From Acorus gramineus (Eukaryota > Streptophyta > Magnoliopsida > Acorales > Acoraceae), in the NCBI GenBank assembly GCA_030737835.1, contig CM060855.1:10995927-11059926 (forward strand): a stretch of 64,000 nucleotides of DNA. Direction: 5' to 3'. Both the position numbers and the translations under genes were made by a program. The notes beneath the pieces were generated by a model, which saw nothing but the letters and a program-made list of their open reading frames with translations, was not told the DNA's origin and made no database searches. Shown in pieces: positions 36,179 to 49,029 of the stretch (position 1 is the stretch's first letter; every line of letters begins with the position of its first letter).

Positions 36179-39100
36179 AAGCCATAGTTCACAAGGGTTT
36201 CCTGGAGTCTATGGTCTTGTTTTAAATTTATGCACATGGAATCTAATGTTTTAGATATTGATATTTATGGTTAGCATGGGCTTGGATGTTATTGTTTTAA
36301 ACTGTTGTTTTTTATTTTATTGTTTTGTTACATTGGACCCTTTGTTTGAATAGTCTCATCACTGTGTTGAATTTTGGGTAGTGGCGGCTGCCACATGTTA
36401 TTATTTGAAATAATTGATGACTTTTTTGTTTTTGAGAAGAATTGTTTGGAAAATTAAACCTGTATTCAAAAAAACTTGTAGTGCTCGTTCTATGGTTTTT
36501 TTGTTATAATAGTTTTTGTGACTAATTGTTTTAATACCGTTGTTACACAGCTAGCCTTGATCTCGCCAGTAGTCTAATATGCATTGATAGCTGTTTATCA
36601 AGATACAAACTTTGTTAGATGTTATAAAATTTTGAAAATATGCTATTTAAAAAAAAAAAAAATCAAAATCGATGCGGAAGTGGGATTGTGTTTGACATAT
36701 TTCTTGTTTTAACATGTCATGGTCCATTTATTTTATTTTTCTATATATGAACCTTTTTTTTTCACTTATAATATGTTTTTTAATATTATTGTTACACTAA
36801 ATCATTGTTGAAAAATTTTAACATTTTTTTATAAATCATATTATTCAATTAATTAATTAATTATAGGTGTATTGAATGGAGTGTAATATATGTTTTTTAA
36901 AAATTGATATCATTTAATAAGAAAATGTGAAAACTTTTCATAAAGAATGAGTGTAACTGTGAAAGTGTGTAACAGAGCAAAAATAGAAGGATAATGTTAA
37001 ACACCCCAGTGATGGCCCCAGTGTGGAAAACGCCGGTGTGTGGGCTTTGAACCCTGGTTAAGTTGTGGGCCATGATGGCCCCAGTCTTGTCCTTATGGGC
37101 TTAGTTTTAGTGGGTTTTGCTTACCACTCTTCTAAACCCATACTGTCCACTAATGTTCCTGTGCACAAAAAGTGGATTTCACTCTATTGCAACCCAATCC
37201 CTAGTCTACACTACTTTTTTTTAAATAAAATCATAAACTCTCCCATTAAATGTTGTTATATAAATAAAATATATATTAAGATATTATAATATATTTTTTT
37301 CATTTTGAAAAAATAAAAATTTAGTGTTCTTTCACTGGCATGTAAAAAAGAACGTACGAATTCCATTCTTCATTTGCCTTAGATACCAAGATTGCCTCCT
37401 TATGAACGTGAAACGCTAAGGATCTCCATTTAGCTCGAGGTCGGAAAGCCCAGCCCGTGGGCCAATGGGGAGGCAATAAACTTAATCCCCCCGTATGGTA
37501 TGAGAAATAAGTCTAAAATAAGGAAGAATACAAGAGAATAGTAAAAAAAAAATTGTTTGTTTTGACATAATAAACCCTGATAGTTATGTCTGGATAAGCT
37601 AGGATAAATTCTGATAACTATTCTAAGGAAATGTTAGAATTGCTTATCAGGACTTATCTATGTCAATGGATAAAAATACTCTTCTCTGTCATTTTAATAA
37701 ATTTATCTCACCTAACAGTTTTACACATATTTCAAAAACTGTCACATCTATCAAATCAATCGTACATTTTTCACACTATTCCCAGGGGTATAGTTGTAAT
37801 TTAAAAAGTCATAAACTCTTATTCATCCATTATCAACCATTTATCATCACTTTATCCAAGATGAACCAAACAACAAAAAATCACTTTTACGTTTTTCAAT
37901 GAGAATAACAGAAAATGCAACCAAACAAAAAATTGCTTATTTAGTCTGAATTGTTATCTATCATAGTATAGCTATCAAGAGCGAATAACTCAATGTCACA
38001 CCCCATATGGGGGGAATGGGTCACATGAAATTTTATGTAATTTTTATTTGAATTGTGATTTAATTATACAAATTATTGACATTTATGTAGATGTCAATCT
38101 AGTTAGGTCCATGTAAGATTCAGTTTTTTAAATAATTAATTCATTTTATATTTTATTTTTAAAAATTCAATTAATATAAATATTTTTTTCAATATTATAT
38201 ATTCAATTTTGCGTTATTCTAACATATATATACAAATAAACAACTTAAAATTTGGGTCGATTAAATCACATTTGAATATATCCAAACTGTTATATTTTGT
38301 TTTGGGTTAGTATTATTGGTTTGGTTATGGATTAAAACTTTAGTAAATTTATCTGATTCGATTTGGGTTCGTGCTTAAGAAAATGAATTAAATCAATCCA
38401 AACTGAATTACATATAAACCAATACTTATTTTATCATCATTTTCATTTGAGGTTTAAACTCATTTCGTTCATATAAAAATGGCTTAATTGTGTCATGAAG
38501 TTCTTTCTAATATATATAATTTTTTGTTGGAAAATGTTAGCTTAATCTTTTTACAGTCTAAAACACATGCCACATATGTTTTTAAAAATAGTAAAACTCA
38601 TTTAACGAGATATATAATTTGATGAAAAATACATATCGTTTCATTTCGAATTGAATAACCTTATTTTTAATAAATATAAAAAAATAACAAGGTATATTCC
38701 TCATCTAAAAATGCATATACTTCATTGGATTTTTACAATATATATGATATTGTAAATTGAACTGTAAAAAAAACCGAAGTGTACTAGCGTCCTTTTTTTT
38801 TGTCTTGGTTTATGCTACAAAATTTTGAGATGAAAGTGGTAAATATTACGGTGGAAGTTATATACGTTATATACTTTGTTATGCTTTATTGGACAACAGA
38901 CATTTCGATTGATATCAAGTAGTTTTAAAATTTACATTCTATTAAAAATAAAAAATATATGATGATTTATATATCCGTTTGGTTCACTTCGGTTCAGGTT
39001 GATTAAAGATATTCGGTTTGATAGACAGTTTGAGCAACAATTCGGTTTTCAAATTCAGATAGGTTCAAATTGACTAAACAAATTTGATTCAATTTATGGT

Positions 39101-39890
39101 TTGAACAATAAATTGTACAAAGGTTAGATAGTAGTCATGGTCTGTTGATGGCCATGTTGTCTATACACATTTGGCATGATGAGATTTGATTCATTGACCT
39201 AATTTTCAAAGAGAAAGGAACTAATTGACTAATCAAATGTCGGTTTGTGACATACAAGGAACCCTAACCAATGCAGATGATGTTCAATGGATCATCCAAT
39301 AATCACATTTGATGTATAATTTTAATTTAATCAATTTTGGAGTGTTATGCTAAGTTTTATCAAGATGTTTTGATAGACATTTTTACTATCTCAATGTGAA
39401 ACTTGATAAACCGAAGAAAAATGTGATTATTTAATAAGTTATATTTTAATTTTTATTAAATTGATAATCTAAATTTATTTTATTAATCACAATCACACAA
39501 AACATATCATCATATAATATTATTTTGAAGATTTTGAATCGAACATTGTCAGATATTTTAAATGCAATCTCATAGATAATCCACATATATTTTAAATTTT
39601 TATAAATAGTAAACATTATCTTATGATGTAAATGCTTTGATGAAAAAAATGTACATCAATGCATTTTTAAATGAATTGACCTTTTTTTAAACAAAAATAG
39701 ATAGACAAACACACCTTGAATTTTATTATTAAAATCAAGTGAATACCCAATTTATAAATAGACTTATTTTAAACAAGTGAAAAAAATATTAACAAGCTAT
39801 ACCATAAGAATAAGAAAATATATACGTGGTTGAACGGTTAAATAGACATAGACCTTTTTTTTTATATAATAACATCACTTATTCACTTTT
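36179..39890. other. AT-rich intergenic region, no gene seen
   Basis: 3.7 kb with no frame showing protein-like character. Short T- and A-runs are frequent. A less AT-rich patch at about 36990-37110 repeats gatggccccag twice, and another lies at 37370-37500; both could be element remnants, but neither can be assigned. Confidence 0.5.
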
Positions 39891-39897
39891 TAGTTGC

Positions 39898-40062
39898 ACC
39901 ACGAACACCATGACCCTTCTTAATTACATCTCCAACGGTCCTAAACAAGTCTCCAATTAATTGTACCACGAACACCATGACGTCAACCCTTCTTGATTAC
40001 ATCGTTGGTCCAACGGTAAAAAACGAGCCTCCTCCGCGTCGGCCATTGAGGGCCTATAAATA
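39898..40062 (+). promoter_or_regulatory. Candidate promoter with duplicated MSA-like motifs, TGACGTCA and TATA box
   Basis: A 66-bp direct duplication (accacgaacaccatgac at 39898 and 39964) carries TCCAACGGT twice (39931 and 40009), close to the mitosis-specific activator (MSA) core bound by three-repeat MYBs. A palindromic bZIP site TGACGTCA lies at 39978-39985 and TATAAATA at 40055-40062. Further down, the leader has a telobox-like agggttagggtt at about 40119-40131. This combination is typical of a plant pol II promoter directing + strand transcription; the link to cell-cycle control is inference. Confidence 0.6.
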
Positions 40063-40172
40063 CAGCACAAACGTCTCTCCAAGTACATTTTGATTTTCAC
40101 AGACTTATCTTTTTCAATAAGGGTTAGGGTTCCTGAGGCTTCTCGATTTCGTTTTTGGAGATCGAACGAACG

Positions 40173-40229
40173 ATGGACGCCTGCTCTTCCTCGCCATGTC
40201 GCGCAGCCCTTCTTGCACGGTTTGCATAG
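40173..40229 (+). CDS. Very short ORF or first coding exon behind the promoter, uncertain
   Basis: The first ATG downstream of the TATA box opens an 18-codon frame (MDACSSSPCRAALLARFA, then TAG). It may be a leader ORF, the start of a spliced micropeptide or untranslated. If a donor at 40219/40220 were used with the acceptor before 59878, the frame would continue ten codons (RQPGFDIILF) to a stop. I recognise no homologue. The locus may equally be a long non-coding RNA. Confidence 0.25.
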   Translation: MDACSSSPCRAALLARFA

Positions 40230-40419
40230 ATAAGCATTGTCGAGCTTTCTCTGATTTTTGTTTTTTTGATTGTTTGGGTTTGAGTTCGGGTAGGTAGAAC
40301 GAGTAGTATGGGATTTGAATTGGTTGTGGTTGCTCAAATACATTGCATTTGATTTTGGGTTTTTTTTTTTTTTTTTGGATGTGATCTATGATTTAGGGTT
40401 TTACTTGATACTCTCCAAC

Positions 40420-41320
40420 CAACATTGATTTGGCCTTTCATAATTTCTAGGCTCCCTAAGGAATCAAGGACTTAATATTCGACTTGTTGGAGGGGAGCCA
40501 ACCTCCTATAGACTCGTGAGGGAGTCAAATCTCTTGTTTTAGGGTTGAATTCTTCTATAATTTATTCAGAAAATATGGAGTCTGTAAATAGACTTTGTTT
40601 TACAAAACTGTCATCCTTATCCCGGTGGATCTCTATCAAGATGTCTATCATTCCTCTCACCTTCAAAACAAACTTTATCCTCAAGGTTTTCATGGGAGAA
40701 TCAAGAATGAGACCGTCAACTGATCTATCCCTATTGTATCTTTGTATATCCCTTCAATTGATATTATCTTCCAATTTCACATCACAAGTCTAAGGCTCTG
40801 TAGCAACTGAATTGTAAAGCACCACGTCTGAACTTTTCAAGTCCAATGGATACATATCTGTGGTGAAACAATAGCCCTAGATCTCCATTGGGGAACACAT
40901 TTGTGTTTGTGAAAAAAAATATGTTGATTTTTTCTTAGGGCTTTAAGGAAACCCCCTTGAAATCTTAGCTATTTGGGATTTCTATTGTCTTTTTGATAAT
41001 TCATATTTCCCCCAAAAAGTCAATTGTTTTTAGAAAAGAAAATGCATCATATGAATAATGCTTTACATACATTTTACTCAATCACCCATCCTCCACCACA
41101 AAATCTATATTTTTGACCACCAAAATTTATTTTCCCCAATCCTGAAGGAGATGCATACCCATGTGATACTCATGCTCACCACATCAAAATGTTACTTCAT
41201 TACATGTAAGAAATTCCCTAATACGTTGCATGGGAAAACCAACTTTCCCAATACACCGCATGGGCTATCATCACGATGAACTTACCTTTCTTATTTCTAT
41301 CTCCATTGAGGTGAGGATCT
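40420..41320. other. Insertion-like block of different composition near the array's left end
   Basis: DNA matching the array monomer stops after gggttttacttgat (about 40395-40410) and resumes at about 41330 (cagtggtcttgattacact). The 0.9 kb between is C-richer on the + strand and opposite in skew to the array. Read on the minus strand it has a short open stretch (about 40793-40560). It may be a decayed mobile element; the family is not recognised. Confidence 0.4.
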
Positions 41321-43280
41321 GAATGAAGTTTTCTGTCTTCAGTGGTCTTGATTACACTCTTCTGGGAATGATATTGGATCTGGTTGTGGTAGGTTGAGGG
41401 GTTTGTGAATTTGCACGATTTCATTTTGATTCCACAAAGATTTGGTGCTGCAGTTGATTCTAGGGTTCTTTTGGTGGTCTGATTACACCTATTGTGATTG
41501 ATTTGGATTGATTGTTGTATTGGACTATGGTTTAATTTTGTTCATTGGGGAGTTTTCGTGGCTGATTGTTGCTTTTGGAGAGAACAGATTGTGGACGACT
41601 GGTTGATTAGATTGGGATTGTATTGTTTTTAGGCATTTGTCTGGTGGGTTTCATTATTTGATCTTTGAACATTGGTTTGTGGACGACTGGAATTTGATTA
41701 GATTGGGATTGTATTGTTTAGGCATTTGTCTAGTGGGTTTCATTATTTGATATTTGAACATTGGTCTGGGTGAATTCTTCATCAGGTTGTTGGATTGGGT
41801 TTGATGAATGTATTTGATTTTAAATCATAATTAGTTTATTTAGTTTGATCAATAGATGTTTTATATCAAATTCAAAGGTCTACATGGGTGAGTCAAAATC
41901 ATTGTGGGATTGAATTTGTTGATCGTGCTTAGTGTTTTCAATCATTCCAACCGTGTCCTTGATTTTTTTTTTTAAGTTGTCCATTGAGGGGATTTTATGT
42001 CTCGTTGTTTATTTTTGAGGTATAATAGTATATAATTGAGGTTGATTGAGGTTTGATCAGATTGACTTAGTATTGTTTGGGACTTGGTCGTAGGATTCAT
42101 AATTTGATCTTTGAGCTCTAGGTCTGCCTGAGATGTTGGATTGGGTTTGATGTATGGTTTAGGCATTTGTCTGACGGGTTTCATTATTTGATCTTTGAAT
42201 GTTGGTCTGGGTGAATTCTTCATTAGGTTGTTGGATTGGGTTTGATGAATGTATTTGGTTTATATATTAAATCATAATTAGTTAATTTAGTTTGATCAAT
42301 AAATGTTTTATATCAGATTCAAAGGTCTACATGGGTGAGTCAAAATCATCGTGGGATTGAATTTGCTGATCATGCTTTGGTGTTTTCAATCATTCCAACC
42401 GTGTCCTTGATTTTTTTTTGGAAGTTGTCCATTGAGGGGATTTTATGTCTCATTGTTTATTTTGGAGGTATGATAATATAATTGAGGTTGATTGAGGTTT
42501 TATCAGATTGGCATAGTATTGTTTGGGACTTGGTCGTAGGATTTATGATTTGATCTTTGAGCTCTAAGTCTTCCTAAATGTTGGATTGGGTTTGGTGAAT
42601 ATCAGATTTATGATAAGTTGTAATTAGAGGATTGAGTTTGATCAATAGATGGTCTAAATCAGATTTAAAAGTCTATTTGGGTGAGTCAAATCATGAGGGA
42701 TTGAATTTGTTGATTGTGTTTATTGTGTTCAATCATCCCGACTATGTAATTCTGTCCCTCATGTTTTATGTTGTTTATTGAGGGGCTTTTGATGTATGAT
42801 TGTTTGTTTTGGAGAGATCTAATTGATGTTGATTAGAGTTTAACAAATTGGCATAGGGCTTGTTTGAGTGGGATTCGTGATTTGATCTTTGAGCTTTGGT
42901 TGTTAATGAGGTGTTGGATTGGGTTTGGTGAATATTAGGTTTATGTTAAATCGTATTTAATGGATTCAGTTTGATTAATAGATGATTTATATCAGATCCA
43001 AAAGTCTATCAGGGCGGGCCAAAATCTATGTGGTGGTTCGAATGCAATGCATTTGATTTGATTTGGTTGGGGAATTTTTTTTTTTTGTGGATCTTATGGA
43101 TCTCAATCATATTTTGCACTGATTTGGGGTTTTTACTTGATTGGAGTTTGATGAGATTGGCATAGTATTGTTTGAGGGCTTGCTTGTGGGTTTCATGATC
43201 TGATCTTTGAGATCCGGTTCTTCATTAGATGTTGGATTGGGTTTCGTGAATATCATCAAGTTTATGAAAAAAATTTAATC

Positions 43281-43585
43281 AGAGGATATAGTTTGATCAA
43301 TAGATGTTTTATATGAGATTCAAAGATTACATGGGTGAGTCAAAATCGTTGTGGGATTGAATTTACTGATCATGTTTAGTGTTTTCAATCATTCCGACCG
43401 ATTAATGTTTTTTTAATGATGTCAGAGGATATAGTTTGATCAATAGATGTTTTATATGAGATTCAAAGATTACATGGGTGAGTCAAAATCGTTGTGGGAT
43501 TGAATTTGCTAATCATGTTTAGTGTTTTCAATCATTCCGATCGTTTAATGTTTTTTTAATGATGTTGTCTATTGAGGGGATTATT
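43281..43585 (+). repeat. 153-bp direct duplication within the array
   Basis: The block starting agaggatatagtttgatc occurs at 43281 and 43434, with nearly identical sequence through to atgtttttttaatgatgt, giving two short sub-monomers in tandem. Confidence 0.8.
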
Positions 43586-44714
43586 ACTCTGATTGTGTGT
43601 TTTTTAGAGGTATCAAATTGAGGTTAATTGAAGTTTGATCAGATTGGCATAGTATTCTTCGGGGACTTGGTTGTGGGTTTCGTGATTTGATCTTTGAGTT
43701 AGTTCTTCCTAAGATGTTGGATTGGGTTTGGTTAATGTCAGGTTTATGATAAGTTGAAGTTAGCGGATTCAATTTGATAAATAGATGGTTTAAATCAGAT
43801 TTAAATGTCTATCTGGGTGAGTCAAAATCAGGGAGGGATTGAATTTGTTGATCATGTTTATTTAAATTATCGTTGTGACTGTGTAATTTTGTCCCTGATG
43901 TTTGATGTTGTTCATTGAGGGGGTTTTATTGATTGGAATTTGGCAGATTGGCAAAGCATTGTTTGGGGACTTTTTCATGGAGATTTGTGATTTGATTTGT
44001 TAGCTTTGGCAGTTCATGAGGTATGGGAATGGATTTGATGAATATCAGGTTCATGTTAAATCATATTAAGTGGATTTAGCTTTATAAATAGATGGTTTAT
44101 ATCAGATTCAAAAGCATGTCTGGGTGAGTCAAAACCGATGTGATGGCTATAATTCAGTACATTTGCTTTGATTTGGTTGGGGAAGTCTGGTGTTTTATTT
44201 TTATTTTTTTTTGTGGATCTGATCGATTTCAATCAGATTTCACACTGGTTCAGGGTTTTACTTGATTCTAGGGTTCTTCAATGGTCTTGATTACGCACTT
44301 ATGTGAATGATATTGGATCTGGTTGTGTTAAGTATGGGATTTGTGAATTTGCTTAATGGCAAAGAATTGTTAAGAGACTTGTTTGAGGGGGGTTTGTGAT
44401 TTGATCTTCAACTATGGTTGTTCATGAGGTATTACATTTGGGTTTCTTGAATATCAGGTTTATGTTAAATCGTATTTAATGGATTCAGTTTGATCAATAG
44501 ATTGTTTTTATCAGATTTAAAAGTCTATCAAGGTGATTCAAAATCAATGCGGTGGCTCGGATAGGGTGCATTTGATTTGATTTGATTGGGATTTTTTTTG
44601 GTGGGTATAATCGATCTCAATCAGATATCGCACTGATTTGGGGTTTTACTTGATTCTATGGTTCTTCAATTGTCTTCATTATGCTTTTCTGTGAATGATA
44701 TTGGAATTGGTTTT

Positions 44715-44938
44715 GGTGAGTGAGTGGTTTGTTTTAGTCACTGAGGAGTAGGCTGAAGCTTGGTTTTTTTTTATGTCCTAGTAGATATCTCCTCTATGAT
44801 TATATTTTAGTTTTGTCTAATGTAGGGCTATCGATGTGGTTTTTGTGTATGCTTTGGGCTTTTGCATTGCTACTAATCTAAGATAGAAGCCTACCACTTC
44901 ACTAAAAAAAAGAAAAAACAAACAAATAAAAATAAAAA
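44715..44938 (+). mobile_element. Retroposed poly(A)-tailed insert carried in the array (copy 1)
   Basis: Between the monomer blocks ggttttggtgag and ttaggggcttgcgaatttgc sits about 220 bp that no other monomer has. It ends in an A-rich tail (aaaataaaaa) and has a higher C content. This looks like a retroposed SINE, truncated LINE or transcript fragment. The left limit is approximate and target repeats were not resolved. Confidence 0.6.
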
Positions 44939-45922
44939 TTAGGGGCTTGCGAATTTGCTTGATTTCATTTTGATTCCGTTGAGATTTGGTGTTGTAGTTG
45001 ATTTTATGGTTCTTTAGGGGTTTTGATTATACCTGTTGGGATTTATTTGGATCTGATTTTGATGTTTCTCATCAATAAGGGTGTTTTTTTAAATTTTATT
45101 GTATGCTTGTTGTTTCTGTAGAAATCTGATTAAGGCTGAGAGGATTTTGATTAGTTTGGGATTGATTGTTTAGGCAATTGTTTGAGGGGATTCAATATTT
45201 GGTCTTTGAATGTTCTAAGAATTCTTCATCGTGTATTGGATTGGGTTTGATGAATGTTTATGGTTTATATTAAATCACAATCAATGAATTTAGTTTGATC
45301 AATAGATGGTCTATATCTGATTTGAGGTCTATACGGGTGAGTGAAAGATGGCATGCCATTGAATTTTCCGATCATCATAGTATTTTCAATCATTCCAACC
45401 GTGTAATTCTATCCTTGATTTTTGTTTGATATTGCCCATTGAGGAGATTTTATGTCTAATTATTTGTCATAGAGGAACCTTTATTGAGGTTGATCGGAGT
45501 TTGATCGGATTGGCATAGTATATTTTGGGGGCTTGTTTGTGGGTGAGTTGATCATTGAGCTCCGGTTCTTCATTAGATGTTGGATTGGGTTTCTTGAATA
45601 TTAGCTTTATGATAAATTTGAAATCGAAGAATATAATTTGATCAATAGATGTTTTATATCAGATTCAAAGGTCCAGTGCGCCAGTTCTTTAACTGTTGGA
45701 TTGGGTTTCATGAATAATATTAGGTTTATGATAAATTTGAAAACCAAGGATATAGTTTGATCAATAGATGTTTTATATTTGATTCAATGGTCTACATGGG
45801 TGAGTCAAAATCGTTGTGGGATTGAATTTGCTGATCATGTTTAGTGTTTCGAATCATTCCAACCATGTAATTCTGTCCTTTACTTTTATTGATGTTGTCC
45901 ATTGAGGGGATTTTCTGTTTCA

Positions 45923-46084
45923 TTGTGTGTTTTGGAGGTATCTAATTGAGGTTAATTAGAGTTTGATCAGATTGGCATAGTATTGTTTGAGGACTTGGTT
46001 GTGTTGTGTGTTTTGGAGGTATCTAATTGAGGTTAATTAGAGTTTGATCAGACTGGCGTAGTATTGTTTGAGGACTTGGTTGTG
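45923..46084 (+). repeat. 81-bp direct duplication within higher-order copies 1 and 2
   Basis: ttgtgtgttttggaggta occurs at 45923 and 46004, each followed by gtttgatcagactggc-like sequence and gaggacttggttg. The same doubling is present in copy 2 (about 50701-50862), so it predates the copy 1/copy 2 duplication. Confidence 0.8.
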
Positions 46085-49029
46085 AGTTTCGTGATTTGAT
46101 CATTGAGTTCTAGTGCTTCCTTAGATGTTGGATTGGGTTGGGTGAATATCACGTTTATGATAAGTTGTTATTTGAGGATTCCTTAGATGTTGGATTGGGT
46201 GAGTCAAAATCGGGAAGGGATTGAATTTTTTTTTATCATGTTTAGTGTTTACATTGATTATGACTATGTAATTTTTGTCCCCGATGTTTGATGTTGCTCA
46301 TTGAGGGGCTTTTTATGTGTGATTGTTTGTTTTGGAGAGTTTTAATTGAGGTTGATTGGATTTGACAGATTGGGATATAGTATTGTTTGGGGACTTTTCT
46401 AATGGAAAATTGTGATTTGATCTTTAGATGAGGTGTTTGATTGGGTTTGATGAATATGAGGTTCATGTTAAATCGTATTCAGTGGATTTAGTTTTATCAT
46501 TGGATGGTTTGTATCGGATTCGAAAGCCTATTTGGGTAAATCAAAATCGATGCGGTGGCTTTAGTTCGGTGCATTTGATTCGAAAGCATTTTTGGCAGAT
46601 CTGATCAACTTCAATTATATTTTGCACTGATTCAGGGTTTTACTTGATTCTGGGGTTCTTAAGTAGTTTTGATTATGCTCTTATGTGAATGATATTGGAT
46701 TTGGTTGTGGTGAGTTAGGGATTTTTGAATGAGCTTGATTTCATTTTGCATCAATAGAGATTTGCTGTTGCAGTTGGTTCTAGGTTTGATTATAACTTTT
46801 GTGATTAATTTGGATTTGATTATGTTGTTTTATCGGACTATGATTTTATTTTGTTCAATTGAGGGGTTTTTAAATTTTAGTCTGCTTGTTGCTTTGGGGA
46901 GATCTGATTAAGGCTGACTGGAATTTGATTAGATTGGGATTGTATTGTTTAGGCACTTGTTTTAGGGCTATCGTTATTTTATCTTTGAACGGTGGTGTGG
47001 ATATTTGCACATGAGGTATTGGATTGGGTTTGAAGAGTGTATTTGGTTTATATTAAATCATAATCAGTAATTTAGTTTGATTAATAGATGGATTATATAT
47101 GATTCAAGGCCTGTATCAGTAATTTAGTTTGATTAATAGATGGATTATATTTGATTCAAGGTCTGTATGGGTGAGTTAAATCCATTGTGGGACTGAATTT
47201 GTTAATAATTTGAGTATTCTCAATCATTTCAACTGTGTAATTTTGTCCTTCATTTTTGTTTGATGTTGTCCATTGAGGGGATTTTATATCTGATTGTTTA
47301 TCATGGAGGAATCTAATAGAGGCTGATTGGAGTTTGATCATATTGCCATAATATTGTTTGGGGGCTTGTTTGTGAGTTTTGTGATTTGATCTTTAAGCTC
47401 CAGTTCTTCGTTAGATGTTGCATTAGGTTTCATGATAAAATTGAAATGAGAGGATGTAGTTTAATCAATAGATGTTGTATATCAGATTCAAAGGTCTACT
47501 TGGGTGAGTCAAAATCTTGCTGATCATGTTTAGTGTTTCCAATCATTCCCACTGTGTAATTCTATCCTTTGATATTGTCCATTGAGTGGATTTTATGTCT
47601 CATTGTGTGTTTTGGAGGTATGAAATTGAGGTTAACTAGAGTTTGATCAGATCAGCATAGTACTTACTGTTTGGGGATTTAGTTGTGGGTTTTGTGATTT
47701 GATCTTTGAGTTCTAGTTCTTCCTTAGATTTTGGATTGGTTTGGTTAATATCAGGTTTATGATAAGTTGTAATTAGAATATTCATGATCAATAGATGGCT
47801 TAAATCAGATTTAAAGGTCTATCTGGGTGAGGCAAAATCGGGGAGTGTTCATTGAGAGGATTATTACTCTTATTGTTGTTTTAGAGTCATCTAATTGAGG
47901 TTAATTGGAGTTTGATCAGATTGGCATAGTATTCTTTGGTGACCTGGTTGTGGGTTTCGTGATTTGATCTTTGAGTTCTAGTTCTTTCTTAGATGTTGGA
48001 TTGTGTTTGGTTAATATGAGGTTTATGATAAATTGTGATTAGAGAATTCAATTTGATCAATAGATGGTTTAAATCAGATTTAAAGGTCTATCTGGGTGAG
48101 TCAAAATCGGGGAGGGATTGAATTTGTTGATCATGCTTAGTTAAACACTCGTCATGACTGTAATTTTGTCCCTGATGTTTGGTGTTGTTCATTGAGGGGC
48201 TTTTTGTGTCTAATTGTTTGTTTAGGTGAGTTTATGTAGTTGAGGACGATTGGAATTTGGCAGATTAGCATAGTATTGTTTGGGGACTCTTTCATGGAGA
48301 TTTGTGATTTGATTTGTAAGCTTTGGTTGTTCATGAGGTATTGGAATGGATTTGATGAATATCAGGTTCATGTTAAATCATATTAAGTGGATTCAGCTTT
48401 ATCAATAGATGATTTATATTAGATTCAAAAGCTTGTCTGGGTGAGTCAAAATTGATGAGGTTGCTATATAACTCAGTGCATTTGGTTTGATTTGGTTGGG
48501 GAAGTTTGGTGTTTTTTTTTTTGGTGGATCCGATCGATTTGAATAAGATTTCGCACTGATTCAGGGTTTTATTTGATTCTAGGGTTCTTCAATTTTCTTC
48601 ATTATGCACTGATGTGAATGATATTGGATCTGGTTGTGGTAAGTGATGGATTTGTGAATTTGCTTAATGGCAAAGAATTGTTAAGAGACTTGTTTGAGGG
48701 GGATTTGTGATTGGTTGTTCATGAAGTATTTCATTTGGGTTTGGTGAATATCAGGTTTATGTTAAATTGTATTTATTGGATTTAGTTTGATCAATAGATA
48801 GTTTTTATCCAAGGTATTGGAATGGATTTGATGAATTTAAGGTGCATGTTAAATCGTATTCAGTGGATTCAGCTTTATCAATAGATCATTTATATCATAT
48901 CCGAAAGCCTATCTGGGTGAGTCAAAATCAATGTGGTGGCTATAATTCAGTGCATTTGCTTTGATTGGGTTGGGGAAGTTTGATTTTTTTTAATGGATCA
49001 GATCGATTCAATCAGATTTTGCACTAATT

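Larger units (their letters stand above)
44251..49029 (+). repeat. Higher-order repeat, copy 1
   Basis: The anchor cagggttttacttgattct at 44251 recurs at 49030, 4779 bp away. The marker ggctgaagct at 44751 recurs at 49530 at the same distance. Stretches of about 1 kb (for example 46119-47150 against 50897-51928) look identical or nearly so by eye. Confidence 0.9.

Noticed and set aside
37500-38000. Possible MITE (aattgtttgttttgac near 37550 against aaccaaacaaaaaattgc near 37920)
   Set aside because: The inverted match is too weak and no target duplication was found.
39957-40343. 128-codon minus-strand open frame over the promoter and leader
   Set aside because: It is antisense to a well-formed promoter/TATA/leader and has no recognisable domain. 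It looks like a shadow of the leader.
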